Assembly (NCBI RefSeq): GCF_017355405.1
Contig: NZ_CP061177.1
Span: forward strand, 558,001 to 622,000
Direction of reading: 5' to 3'
DNA: 64,000 bases
DNA from: Roseomonas haemaphysalidis
GTDB taxonomy: Bacteria; Pseudomonadota; Alphaproteobacteria; Acetobacterales; Acetobacteraceae
Part shown: one piece after another, positions 53,904 through 62,916 of the stretch
How positions within the stretch are numbered: position 1 is the stretch's first letter
Layout of the letters: every line of letters begins with the position of its first letter
Notes under the pieces: generated by a model
Told to the model about the DNA's origin: nothing
What the model saw: only the letters and a program-made list of their open reading frames with translations
The model's database searches: none
Position numbers and translations under genes: made by a program

Positions 53904-55701
53904 GGCCGAGGCGCCCGCCGGCGCCACGGCGGACACGGCGCTGCTGCGCGGCTGGGTGGCGCGCTTCGGCGCGGCGCTGGCGGCGGGCGACGCGGACGGC
54001 GCCGCGGCACTGTTCGGGACGGAATGCTATTGGCGCGACCTGGTGGCCTTCACCTGGACGCTGCAAACCCTGGAAGGCCGCGCGGGCATCCGCGACATGG
54101 TGGCGCGGCAGGCGCCGCTGGTGCGGCCCGGCGCCATGGCGCTGGACGGCGCGGCCAAGCGCGGCGCCGATGGCGTCGTGGAAGGCTGGATCACCTTCGA
54201 GACGGCGCTGCTGCGCGGCCGCGGCCATGTGCGGCTGCGCGACGGCCTGTGCTGGACGCTGCTGACCGCCGGGCGCGAGCTGAAGGGCTTCGAGGAACGC
54301 CAGGGCCGCAGCCGCGAGCGCGGCGCGCCGCCGCCCGAGCAGCACGACGCGCCGAGCTGGCTGGAACGGCGGCAGCGGCAACAGGCGCGGCTGGGGCGGG
54401 AAGAGCAGCCAGAGGTGCTGATCGTCGGCGGCGGCCAGGGCGGCCTCGGGCTCGGCGCGCGGCTCAAGCGGCTTGGCGTGCCAACGCTGATCGTCGACGC
54501 GCATGCGCGATCGGGGGACAACTGGCGCAGCCGCTACAAGTCGCTCTGCCTGCATGACCCGGTCTGGTACGACCACATGCCCTACCTGCCGTTTCCCGCG
54601 CACTGGCCGGTCTTCACGCCCAAGGACAAGCTGGGCGACTGGCTGGAGATGTACGCGACGGTGATGGAGCTGGACGTCTGGAACAGCACCCGCTGCACCG
54701 GCGCGAGCTTCGACGAGGCCGCCGGCCGCTGGACCGTGACGGTGGAGCGCGCAGGGGAGACGCTGACGCTGCGGCCCCGCCAGCTGGTGCTGGCCACCGG
54801 CATGGCCGGCCTGCCGCAGCTGCCGGACTTCCCCGGCATGCGCAGCTTCCGGGGCGAGCAGCACCATTCCAGCCGCCACGCCGGCGGCGGTGACCACGGC
54901 GGCAAGCGCGTGGTGGTGGTCGGCTCCAACAATTCCGCCCACGACATCTGCGCCGACCTGCTGGCGCACGGGGCGGAGGTGACCATGCTGCAGCGCTCCT
55001 CCACGCTCGTGGTACGCACGGACACGATGCTGAAGCGCGGCTGGGGCACGCTGTATTCCGAGGAAGCGGTGGAAGCCGGCATCGACACCGACACGGCGGA
55101 CCTGCTGGCCGCTTCCGTCCCCTACCGCCTGCAGCCGGCCATGCAGCGGCCGGTGTGGGAGGCGATCGCGCGGGACGACGCGCCGTTCTACGACCGCCTG
55201 CGCGCCGTGGGATTTCTGCTGGACTTCGGCGAGGACGGCTCGGGCCTGTCGCAGAAGTACCTCCGTCGCGGCTCGGGCTACTACATCGACGTCGGCACCT
55301 CGGAACTGATCGCGGAAGGTCGCATCCGCCTGGCGCAGGGCGCGGTCAAGGCCATCCTGCCGGACGGCGTGCAGCTGCAGGACGGCACCGTGCTGCCCGC
55401 CGACGTGATCGTCTACGCCACGGGCTATGGTTCCATGAACGGCTGGGCGGAACAGCTCATCTCCAAGGATGTCGCCGACCGCGTGGGGCCGTGCTGGGGC
55501 CTGGGCAGCGGCACCGCGCGGGACCCCGGCCCCTGGCAGGGCGAGCTACGCAACATGTGGAAGCCCACCGCGCAGCCGAACCTGTGGTTCCACGGCGGCA
55601 ACCTGGCGCAGTCGCGCCATTACTCGCGCTACCTGGCGCTGCAGCTCAAGGCCCGGGCCGAGGGACTGCCGACACCCGTCCACGATCCCGCCAGCCCCTA
55701 G
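53890..55701 (+). CDS. Flavin-containing monooxygenase with N-terminal NTF2/SnoaL-like domain
   Basis: A 603-residue fusion. Residues about 15-130 look like an NTF2/SnoaL-like alpha+beta cone (ALLRGWVARFGAALAAGDADG; TFETALLRGRGHVRL). From about 175 a flavoprotein monooxygenase follows with FAD motif VLIVGGGQGGLGLGARL, YDHMPYLPFPAHWPVFTPKD, NADPH motif VVVVGSNNSAHDICADL, and YATGYGSM near the end. It resembles YUCCA-type and Baeyer-Villiger/N-oxygenase flavoproteins. The ATG at 53890 overlaps the aminotransferase gene by 14 bases. It probably hydroxylates a nitrogen or carbon of the substrate (inference). Confidence 0.9.
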   Translation: MSLAEAEAPAGATADTALLRGWVARFGAALAAGDADGAAALFGTECYWRDLVAFTWTLQTLEGRAGIRDMVARQAPLVRPGAMALDGAAKRGADGVVEGWITFETALLRGRGHVRLRDGLCWTLLTAGRELKGFEERQGRSRERGAPPPEQHDAPSWLERRQRQQARLGREEQPEVLIVGGGQGGLGLGARLKRLGVPTLIVDAHARSGDNWRSRYKSLCLHDPVWYDHMPYLPFPAHWPVFTPKDKLGDWLEMYATVMELDVWNSTRCTGASFDEAAGRWTVTVERAGETLTLRPRQLVLATGMAGLPQLPDFPGMRSFRGEQHHSSRHAGGGDHGGKRVVVVGSNNSAHDICADLLAHGAEVTMLQRSSTLVVRTDTMLKRGWGTLYSEEAVEAGIDTDTADLLAASVPYRLQPAMQRPVWEAIARDDAPFYDRLRAVGFLLDFGEDGSGLSQKYLRRGSGYYIDVGTSELIAEGRIRLAQGAVKAILPDGVQLQDGTVLPADVIVYATGYGSMNGWAEQLISKDVADRVGPCWGLGSGTARDPGPWQGELRNMWKPTAQPNLWFHGGNLAQSRHYSRYLALQLKARAEGLPTPVHDPASP

Positions 55702-55717
55702 GGAGGAGCCGCCGCCC

Positions 55718-56062
55718 GTGCTCGTGAACCGCCCCGACACCGCGCACTGGCCGGTCGACCCGGCGCGCACCGATCTGGCCGCCGAATTCATGCGCCAGCC
55801 GCGCGGGCCGCACAGCGATGCGCTGCAACGCCTGCTGCACCGCATGCGCTGGTCCGGCGCCGGCCGCCGGCACGTGCTGGTGGTGATGGAACCCGGGCGC
55901 CGCTGGATGCTGGCCCGCATGCCCGAACAGCGCGGCCAGCCGGTCGAGACCTTTCCCAACCAGGTCTTCACCAGCTTGGCGGATGCCGAGCGCCATGTGT
56001 TCCGCCTGCGCTGGGAAGCGCTGACGGGCCAGCCCCTGCCCCCCGAGCCGAGCGCCCCATGA
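55718..56062 (+). CDS. Probable small subunit of an N,N-dimethylformamidase-like enzyme
   Basis: A 114-residue soluble protein. The middle and C-terminal part (SDALQRLLHRMRW; RWMLARMPEQRGQPVETF; FTSLADAERHVFRLRWEAL) resembles, from memory, the small (alpha) subunit of bacterial DMFase, which is about 132 residues and always precedes the large subunit. Similarity is modest, but position and size fit. The start is GTG at 55718 with GGAGG 11 bases upstream; the stop overlaps the large-subunit ATG (ATGA), giving coupled translation expected of a hetero-oligomer. Confidence 0.65.
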   Translation: MLVNRPDTAHWPVDPARTDLAAEFMRQPRGPHSDALQRLLHRMRWSGAGRRHVLVVMEPGRRWMLARMPEQRGQPVETFPNQVFTSLADAERHVFRLRWEALTGQPLPPEPSAP

Positions 56063-58317
56063 CCGATACCACCGCCGTTCTCGGCTACGCCTGGCCGCTG
56101 GTCGTTTCGCCGGGCGAGCGCATCCGCTTCCATCTGTCCAGCGCCACGCTGCAGCATGCGGAAGCGACGCTGTTGCGCGTCCGCTGCGCCGATCCCGACC
56201 CTGATGGCCCGGGCCTGCGCTTCACGGCACCGGGCGCGCCGGTGGACGGGCCGGTGGCGTTGCGCCACCAGCCGCTGCACCCCGGCTCCTGCGCCGTCGT
56301 GCCGGACGCGCCGGCCTTGCGGGGCCCCGGTTCCCTGTCCGCCGGCTGCCTGCTGTGGCCCACGGCGCCGGGGGGACGGCCGCAGGCCATCCTGTCGCGC
56401 TGGCGGGATGACCTGCAGCAGGGCTGGTGGCTGGGCCTGGATGCCGCCGGCCGGCTGGAATTCCGCGTCGGCGCCGCGGGCCAGGTCTGGCGCGCGGTCA
56501 CGCCGCGCCCGCTGCTGGAACGGGAATGGGCGTTTGTGGGCGGCGTGCTGGACCTCCAGGCCGGCCTGCTGCGCGTGTTCCAGCACAGCCTGGACCCCCA
56601 GGCCGGTCGCGACACCAGCGCTGTGGCCGAGACCGCCGGACCGCAAGCCATCGTCTGGCCGGCGGAAACCGCCCTGGTGATGGCCGCCACCACCCGCGAG
56701 CCCGGCCCCGACCCGCGCACCACCGCGCATCTGGACGGCAAGATCGACCGCCCCCGCCTGGCGGCGGCCGCCTTGGCACCAGACGCGCTGCGCGCACTGT
56801 GCGAGGCGCAGGACCCGCCCGTCACCGACCCTGCGCTGGTGGCGGCGTGGGACTTTTCCCGCGACATCCCTTCCGACCGGGTGCGCGACCGCGCCGCCAA
56901 CCGCCTGGACGGCCGGCTGCGCCAGTTGCCGATGCGCGCCATGACCGGTGCCAACTGGGACGGCCGCACCCAGCACTGGGTGGCGGCGCCGGAGCAATAC
57001 GGCGCCATCCACTTCCACAGCGACGACATGGCCGATGCCGGCTGGGACGCCGACCTGGAGATGACCATCCCGCCTGACTGGCGCAGCGGCTTCTACGCCC
57101 TGCGGCTGCGCGCGCGCGAGGGTGGCGAGGACCCGGTGGAAAGCCACGTGGCCTTTTTCGTGCGCGCCCCGCTCGGCCAGCCGCGCGCGGCCCTGGCGGT
57201 GGTGGCCAGCACCGCCACCTTTCTGGCCTATGCCAACAGCGCGCTGCGGCTGGACCAGGTGCATGCGGAAGCCATGCTGGAAGGTCTGATCGCGCTGTCG
57301 CGCGACGATGTCTACCTGCAGCAGCACCGCGAGCTGGGGCTCTCCACCTACGACACGCACAGCGACGGCAGCGGCTGGTGTTATTCCTCCGCCAAGCGGC
57401 CGATCCTCAACATGCGGCCGCGCGGCGCCAGCTTCAACTACGGCAACGATACGCATATCCTCGACTGGCTGGAGCAGATCGGCCAGGACCACGACGTCAT
57501 CACCGACGACGACATCCACCGCCACGGCGCGCAGCTCCTGGCCGGCTATCGCTGCGTGATCAGCGGGTCGCACCCCGAATACACCAGCCGCGAGATGCTG
57601 GACGCCTTCGACCACTACCAGCGCGGCGGCGGCCGGCACATCTACCTGGGCGGCAACGGGTTCTACTGGCGCATCGCCTATCACCCCACCGAGCCGCATA
57701 CCATGGAGATCCGGCGCGGCATGATGGGGCTGCGCACCTGGGAAGGCGAAGCGGGCGAGAACGGCCTGTCCTTTTCCGGCGAACCGTCCGGTCTGTGGCG
57801 CGCCAATGGCCGCGCGCCGCAACGCCTGGTGGGCGTGGGCTTCGACGCGCAGGTCTTCACCCGCTCCTACCCCTACCGCTGGCGCGAGGAGGCGCGCGAC
57901 CCGCGCATCGGCTGGCTGACCGAGGGCATCGACCTGGATGCGCCGCTCGGCGACTTCGGCCTGCGCGGCGGCGGCGCCGCGGGGATCGAGGTGGACCGGG
58001 TGGAACCGACGCTGGGCTCGCCCCCCGCGCTGCTCTGGCTCGCCACCGCCGACCGCCTGGACTACGGCGGCGTGCCGACGCTGGAGGAATTCCGCACCCT
58101 GCACCGCGGCGCGATGGGCGACCAGAACGCCGCCGTGCGCGCCGACATCGCCTTCTTCCCCACGGCGCGCGGCGGCGCGGTCTTCTCCACCGGTTCCATC
58201 GCCTGGTCCTGCGCGCTGTCGCATGCGGGATACGACAACAGCGTCAGCCGCCTGACCGGCAACGTGCTGCGCCGCTTCCTGGACCCGGCGCCGTTCGATG
58301 GCTTCGGAGAGACGTAG
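56059..58317 (+). CDS. N,N-dimethylformamidase large-subunit-like protein
   Basis: A 752-residue protein close in length to the DMFase large (beta) subunit (about 760). An N-terminal LamG-like jelly-roll part (about 90-260, with LSRWRDDLQQGWWLGLDAAG and LDGKIDRPRL) precedes a large catalytic domain with STYDTHSDGSGWCYSSAKRP (about 429-448), DWLEQIGQDHDVITDDDIH, ISGSHPEYTSREM, and YLGGNGFYWRIAY. Known DMFase holds a mononuclear iron bound by tyrosines and a glutamate and splits DMF to dimethylamine and formate. Tyrosines and the HPEYT glutamate are candidate ligands here. Related amides rather than DMF may be the substrate. Confidence 0.85.
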   Translation: MTDTTAVLGYAWPLVVSPGERIRFHLSSATLQHAEATLLRVRCADPDPDGPGLRFTAPGAPVDGPVALRHQPLHPGSCAVVPDAPALRGPGSLSAGCLLWPTAPGGRPQAILSRWRDDLQQGWWLGLDAAGRLEFRVGAAGQVWRAVTPRPLLEREWAFVGGVLDLQAGLLRVFQHSLDPQAGRDTSAVAETAGPQAIVWPAETALVMAATTREPGPDPRTTAHLDGKIDRPRLAAAALAPDALRALCEAQDPPVTDPALVAAWDFSRDIPSDRVRDRAANRLDGRLRQLPMRAMTGANWDGRTQHWVAAPEQYGAIHFHSDDMADAGWDADLEMTIPPDWRSGFYALRLRAREGGEDPVESHVAFFVRAPLGQPRAALAVVASTATFLAYANSALRLDQVHAEAMLEGLIALSRDDVYLQQHRELGLSTYDTHSDGSGWCYSSAKRPILNMRPRGASFNYGNDTHILDWLEQIGQDHDVITDDDIHRHGAQLLAGYRCVISGSHPEYTSREMLDAFDHYQRGGGRHIYLGGNGFYWRIAYHPTEPHTMEIRRGMMGLRTWEGEAGENGLSFSGEPSGLWRANGRAPQRLVGVGFDAQVFTRSYPYRWREEARDPRIGWLTEGIDLDAPLGDFGLRGGGAAGIEVDRVEPTLGSPPALLWLATADRLDYGGVPTLEEFRTLHRGAMGDQNAAVRADIAFFPTARGGAVFSTGSIAWSCALSHAGYDNSVSRLTGNVLRRFLDPAPFDGFGET

Positions 58318-58331
58318 CAGGCAGCAAGCAT

Positions 58332-58447
58332 CTTCTTTTTCTGAAGAAAAAGAAGCAAAAAGACTTTGTTAGTTTGGCGCGGCACCTGAGCTCCATGCGC
58401 CACGCCAAACTGACAAAAGTTTTTGGTTCTTTTTTTCAAAAAAGAAC
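58332..58447. repeat. Composite AT-rich palindromic element; also bidirectional terminator
   Basis: Three hairpins in a row. The first is a 10-bp stem CTTCTTTTTC/GAAAAAGAAG with loop TGAA. The second is a long stem whose arms (58357-58379 and 58403-58424) contain AGTTTGGCG and CGCCAAACT. The third is a 10-bp stem GTTCTTTTTT/AAAAAAGAAC. The whole is roughly symmetrical and AT-rich in an otherwise GC-rich region. It lies between the convergent DMFase-like and amidase genes and provides T-tracts in both directions. It looks like a dispersed palindromic element. Confidence 0.75.
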
Positions 58448-58460
58448 GCCTTGCCTGCCT

Positions 58461-59879
58461 TCAGACAGGCGGCCGGTGCTGCGCCCAGGGTGCCACCGCC
58501 TCGAAGGCCGCCGACATCTGCAGCACGCCCAGGTCATCGCAGCGCCGGCCGACAATCTGCAGGCCCACCGGCAGTCCCGCTTCCGTGAAGCCGCAGGGGA
58601 TGGAGGCGGCCGGGTTCTGCGACAGGTTGAAGGGGTAGGAGAATTCCGCCCAGCTCATCCAGTCCCAGGGGTGCTGCGGCCAGTGGGAAGGCTGCAGCTG
58701 CTCCGCCGGAAAGGCGGCGACGGAAACGGCGGGGGTGAGCAGAAAGTCCCAGTCCTCGAAGAAGTGGTGGATCTCGGCGCAGTAGGCGTATTTCACCAGC
58801 CGCATCTTCTGGTACTCGGGCAGCGTGATGTGCAGCCCGGCCTCGATGCAGGCGACGAAGCCAGGGTCCATCTTGTCGCGCATCTCGGCCACGCGGTCGG
58901 CGTGGCGGCTGAAATGCGCGGGCCAGAAGAAGCGCGCCAGCTCCGGCCCGCGCGGGCCCCAGGGGGTTTCCACCTGCTCCACCGTGCAGCCGAGGTCCCC
59001 TTCGAAGCGCGCCACCGCCTGCCGCACCAACGCCGCCACCTCCGGGTCCACCCGGGCGTGGCCGAGGTCGGGGCTGTAGGCGATGCGCGGGCGGCGTGGC
59101 CGCTCCGGCAGCAGGCGCGGGTAGTCGGCGGGCGGGGCCTCCAGGCTGGACTGGTCATCCGGGTGCAGTCCGCTGATCACCCGCAGCATCAACGCCGCGT
59201 CGGCCACCGTGCGCGTCAGCGGGCCGAGGTGCACGGTGGAGTCGCTCGCACCCATGGGCGACTGCGGCACGCGCCCGTAGGTCGGCTTCAGCCCGTAGAC
59301 GCCGCAGAAATGCGCGGGCATGCGGATGGAGCCGGCGCCGTCGCTGCCCTGGTGCAGCGGCCCATAGCCGGCCGCCGCGCCCACCCCCGCCCCGGCCGAG
59401 GAGGCGCCAGCGTTCAGCCCGTGGCCCCAGGGGTTGTGGGTGATGCCGGTCAGCGGGCTGCGGCTGACGCCGGTCCAGCCGAATTCGGGCGTCGCGGTCT
59501 TGCCCAGGATGATGGCGCCCGCCGCCCGCAGGCGGGACACCAGCACGTTGTCGGCCTTGGCCACGTCGCCCCGCCGCAGGTGGGTGCCGTATTCCACCGG
59601 CATGCCCGCCACCGCCTCATGGTCCTTGATGGTGACGGGGATGCCGTGCAGCGGGCCGAGCGGCGTGCCTTTCATGAGGGCCGCATCGGCGGCCTCGGCG
59701 GCGTCCAGCGCCTCCTGGCGCGCCAGAAAGGCAAAGGCGTTCAACTGCGGCTCAAGCGCCTCGATGCGCGCCAGCACGGCGCGCGTCACCTCGCCGGGCG
59801 AAACGCGCTTGGCACGGATGGCATCCGAAAGCTCGGTCGCCGGGGTGAAGCACAGGTCGGTATTGGTCATGCGCGGCAT
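58461..59879 (-). CDS. Amidase (amidase signature family)
   Basis: A 472-residue amidase-signature protein. It has K85 (VTIKDHEA), cis-Ser in NAGASSAGAG (S160/S161; the usual GGSSGG is relaxed), and nucleophile S184 in GSDGAGSIRMP. GVYGLKPTYGRVPQSPMG is well conserved. It is cytoplasmic with no signal peptide. The ATG at 59879 shares one base with the TGA of the upstream binding-protein gene; an ATG three codons later is also possible. It is the second amidase of the cluster, paired with its own receptor. Confidence 0.92.
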   Translation of the reverse strand: MPRMTNTDLCFTPATELSDAIRAKRVSPGEVTRAVLARIEALEPQLNAFAFLARQEALDAAEAADAALMKGTPLGPLHGIPVTIKDHEAVAGMPVEYGTHLRRGDVAKADNVLVSRLRAAGAIILGKTATPEFGWTGVSRSPLTGITHNPWGHGLNAGASSAGAGVGAAAGYGPLHQGSDGAGSIRMPAHFCGVYGLKPTYGRVPQSPMGASDSTVHLGPLTRTVADAALMLRVISGLHPDDQSSLEAPPADYPRLLPERPRRPRIAYSPDLGHARVDPEVAALVRQAVARFEGDLGCTVEQVETPWGPRGPELARFFWPAHFSRHADRVAEMRDKMDPGFVACIEAGLHITLPEYQKMRLVKYAYCAEIHHFFEDWDFLLTPAVSVAAFPAEQLQPSHWPQHPWDWMSWAEFSYPFNLSQNPAASIPCGFTEAGLPVGLQIVGRRCDDLGVLQMSAAFEAVAPWAQHRPPV

Positions 59880-61456
59880 CAGGCCTGTTTGCGAAGGTTG
59901 TAGAACAGCGGCATGCCTTTCAGGACACCGTCGAGCGAGGTGCGGAACGCCGTCATCTGCTGGAACAGGCCGAGCGGGATGTAGGGCACGTCCGTGAAGG
60001 CCTGCTGCTGGATGTCGCGGCACAGCTGCTTCTGCTCGGCCACGTCGTCAGTATCCATCCAGCGCTGGCGCAGCTCCTCGATCCGCGGGCTGCTCGGCCA
60101 GCCGAACAGCGCGGCGTTGCCGGAACCGCGCAGATAGGAATGCGCGGCCGGCGTGCGGCAGCCGAAGCCCACCACGAAGTTGCAGTTGATGTTCCAGCCG
60201 CCCTGGTCGATCGGCGCGCGGGAATTCAGCTTCTGCGACACCGTCGCCCAGTCCAGCGCCTGGTAATCCAGGTTAAAGCCGAGCTTGCGGAACATGTCGC
60301 CCGCCACCTCGCTCATCGCGTTCATGATGGGGAAGTCGGTGGGGGCGGCCAGCACCACGCGCTCGCCCTTGTAGCCGGCCTCCTTCAGCGCGGCGCGCGC
60401 ACGGTCCAGGTCGCCGGTCATGGCAGCCATGCCGGCGTCGTTGGCCATCGGTGAATCCGGCTGGAAGAAGCCGATCTTGTCGCGCCACATGCTGCTGTCG
60501 GTGCCGGCCACGGCGGTCATGTAGTCGGCCTGCACGACGGCGCCGAGCACGGCGCGGCGGATGGCCGGGTTGTCGAAGGGCGGGTGCAGGTGGTTCAGCC
60601 GCAGCACGCCCAACACGCCCTGGTCGTCGCTGACCTGCACGCGGATGTTGCGGTTGCGCCGGAGCATCGGCAGGAAGTCCGCCGGCGGCTGCTCCCACCA
60701 GTCGATCTCGCCGGCCTGCAGCGCCGCGGCGGCGGTCGCGGCGTCCGGCAGGGTGTGCCATTCCACGCGGTCGATATGCGCCACCTTCGGGCCGGACCAG
60801 AAGCTGGTTTCGCCACCCCGCGGCGCGTAGCCCGCGAACTTCTCGTAGACAGCGCGCGAGCCCGGAATGCGCTCGGAGGCCACGAAGCGGAAGGGGCCGG
60901 AGCCGATCGCCTCCGGCACCTGCTCGCTCACCGCCAGCGCCGCGTGCCGCTCCGGCATGATCACCGGCAGCTGCGGCGCGGGCTTGCCCAGCACGTCGGG
61001 CAACAGGCGGAACGGCTTCTTCAGCTGGAAGCGCACGGCCTTGTCAGACACCGGCGCGAGGTCGTCCACCTGCGAGAAAAAGGTCTGCCCGTAGGTGTCG
61101 CGCCGTCCCCAGCGCTTGATGCTGGCCACCACGTCCTCGGGCCGCACCGCCTGGCCATCGTGGAACACCAGGCCGTCGCGCAGGGTCAGCACCCATTCCA
61201 GCTTGTTGTCGCTGGTGACGGCGCTTTCGAGCATCTGCGGCAGCGGGCGGTAGCTTTCGTCCACGCCGAACAGCGTGTCGTAGACCAGCGCCGCGTGGTT
61301 GCGGCTGACATAGGCGTTGCTTTGGATCGGGTCGATGGAGGCGAGGTCGGCCTGCGGCGCGAAGCGCAGCACCGAGCGGGGGTCGGCGGCACGGGCCAGG
61401 CGCGGGGCCGCGAGCGCGGCGGCAGCCACGCCCAGCATCAGGTCACGGCGTTTCAT
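59879..61456 (-). CDS. ABC transporter substrate-binding protein, family 5, orphan
   Basis: A 525-residue periplasmic binding protein with a twin-arginine-like KRRDLMLGVAAAALAAP signal, cleaved near LARAA (residue about 23). SBP_bac_5 marks are ASIDPIQSNAYVSRNHAALVYD, WVLTLRDGLVFHDGQAVRPED, and AIGSGPFRF. It is the same length as the binding protein at 48692 and similar to it in layout, so the two are likely paralogues within the cluster. It is translationally coupled to the amidase downstream. A TGATATATCA site lies in the divergent gap upstream. Confidence 0.91.
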   Translation of the reverse strand: MKRRDLMLGVAAAALAAPRLARAADPRSVLRFAPQADLASIDPIQSNAYVSRNHAALVYDTLFGVDESYRPLPQMLESAVTSDNKLEWVLTLRDGLVFHDGQAVRPEDVVASIKRWGRRDTYGQTFFSQVDDLAPVSDKAVRFQLKKPFRLLPDVLGKPAPQLPVIMPERHAALAVSEQVPEAIGSGPFRFVASERIPGSRAVYEKFAGYAPRGGETSFWSGPKVAHIDRVEWHTLPDAATAAAALQAGEIDWWEQPPADFLPMLRRNRNIRVQVSDDQGVLGVLRLNHLHPPFDNPAIRRAVLGAVVQADYMTAVAGTDSSMWRDKIGFFQPDSPMANDAGMAAMTGDLDRARAALKEAGYKGERVVLAAPTDFPIMNAMSEVAGDMFRKLGFNLDYQALDWATVSQKLNSRAPIDQGGWNINCNFVVGFGCRTPAAHSYLRGSGNAALFGWPSSPRIEELRQRWMDTDDVAEQKQLCRDIQQQAFTDVPYIPLGLFQQMTAFRTSLDGVLKGMPLFYNLRKQA

Positions 61457-61585
61457 GATCGGTCCTCCGGATAAGTGAACGGCGTCCCCGTTGTGGGCTT
61501 GGTTTTTGTTGTGGTTGAAAGCATGGCGGCCGGAGCGCTGGTCCTCGCGCGGAACCGTCCGACCACGGCGCGGGCCTTCCAAACC

Positions 61586-61609
61586 AGGATATTTGATATA
61601 TCATATCCT
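61586..61609. promoter_or_regulatory. AGGATA-TGATATATCA-TATCCT operator, candidate operator C
   Basis: The palindrome TGATATATCA (61594-61603) is flanked by AGGATA on the left and TATCCT on the right, giving a 24-bp near-perfect dyad. It lies in the gap between the divergent binding-protein/amidase operon and the kinase/aldolase operon. It is the most extended of the three copies. Confidence 0.65.
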
Positions 61610-61638
61610 GAACACCCCAGCCGCAAGGGATTTCTCGG

Positions 61639-62916
61639 ATGGCGTCCTCCTTGGTGTTCGGCGCCGTCGCCGATGATCTGACTGGTGCCGTCGAGCTCAG
61701 CGCGATGCTGCAGGCGGGCGGCGCGCGCACGCGCCTCGTGGTCGGCGCGGGCGCGGTGCCCGCCACGCTGGACGGCACGGATGCGTTGGTCGTCGCGCTG
61801 CGCAGCCGCGTGGCCCCACCGGACGAGGCGGTGGCCGCTTCCACCCTGGCCGCGCGGCGCCTGCGCGCGCTGGGTGCCCGGCAGATCTTCCTGAAATACT
61901 GCGCGAGCTTCGACAGCCTCGACACCGGCAACATCGGCAATGTCGCGGAAGCTTTGCGCCAGGACGCCCCACCCGCGCCCGTGCTGTTCTGCCCCAGCTT
62001 TCCCGAGGCCGCCCGCACCGTGTTCCACGGGCACCTGTTCATCGGCCTGCAACTGCTGGCCGATTCGCCCAAGCGGCACGACCCGCTGACGCCGATGACC
62101 CGCTCCAACTTGGTCGACGTTCTGGCGCCGCAGACGACCCTGCGCGTCGGCGTGCTGCCGTTCGAGCGCGTGGCCGAGGGGGCCGCGGCCATCCGGCGGC
62201 ACGCGGAAGCGGCACTGGCCGAGGGCACGCCCTTTCTGATCGCGGATGCCATCCTGCCGGCCGACCTGCAGCGCATCGCGGAGGCGAGCGTGGAATGGCC
62301 GGTGATGACCGGCGGCTCCTCCGTCGCGGCCTACTACCCGGCGCTGTGGGCGCAGCGGGGTTGGATGCCGCCGGAAGCCGCCCCGCCGCTGACCGCCACC
62401 GCCGGCCCTAGCGCGGTGCTCGCCGGAAGCTGCGCCGAGCGCACGCGCGAGCAGGTGGCCTGCTTCGGCCAATCCCACCCGGTGCTCAGCCTCGACCCAA
62501 TGGAGCCGCAGGAAGCGGGCGTGGCCCGGGCGCTGGACTGGGCAGCGGCGCGGCTGGGCGAGGGGCCGGTCTGCATCACCACCTCGGACGACCCGTCCCG
62601 GGTGGCGGCGGCGCAGGCGGCCTACGGGGCCATCGCCGCCGGGCGCAGGGCGGAGGCGCTGCTGGGCGCGCTGGCGGCCGGGCTGGTCGGGCGCGGGGTG
62701 CGGCGCCTGCTGGTGGCCGGCGGCGAAACCTCGGGCGCCGTGGTGGAGGCGCTGGGCATCTCGCAGCTGCGGGTCGCGCCGTTCCGGGAGCTGGGCGTCG
62801 GGCTGTGCCAGGCGGAACAGCCGGTGCCGCTGGCGCTGTGCCTGAAGTCCGGCAAGCTCGGCAGCGTCGATATGTTCGCCCGCGCGCTGGCCGGGATGGA
62901 GGCCGCGCATGCCTGA
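61639..62916 (+). CDS. Four-carbon acid sugar kinase family protein (DUF1537, OtnK/DtnK-like)
   Basis: A 425-residue DUF1537 kinase. The N-terminal substrate-binding domain has FGAVADDLTGAVELSAML (aspartates 12-13), FLKYCASFDSLDTGNIG (about 84-100), and FCPSFPEAARTVFHGHLF. The C-terminal ATP-binding domain has VAGGETSGAVVEALG (about 357-371, GGETSGA as in the family). OtnK and DtnK phosphorylate threonate- or erythronate-type acid sugars before aldol cleavage. ATG at 61639 with AAGGG upstream. It overlaps the aldolase gene by eight bases; the two form an operon. Confidence 0.92.
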   Translation: MASSLVFGAVADDLTGAVELSAMLQAGGARTRLVVGAGAVPATLDGTDALVVALRSRVAPPDEAVAASTLAARRLRALGARQIFLKYCASFDSLDTGNIGNVAEALRQDAPPAPVLFCPSFPEAARTVFHGHLFIGLQLLADSPKRHDPLTPMTRSNLVDVLAPQTTLRVGVLPFERVAEGAAAIRRHAEAALAEGTPFLIADAILPADLQRIAEASVEWPVMTGGSSVAAYYPALWAQRGWMPPEAAPPLTATAGPSAVLAGSCAERTREQVACFGQSHPVLSLDPMEPQEAGVARALDWAAARLGEGPVCITTSDDPSRVAAAQAAYGAIAAGRRAEALLGALAAGLVGRGVRRLLVAGGETSGAVVEALGISQLRVAPFRELGVGLCQAEQPVPLALCLKSGKLGSVDMFARALAGMEAAHA

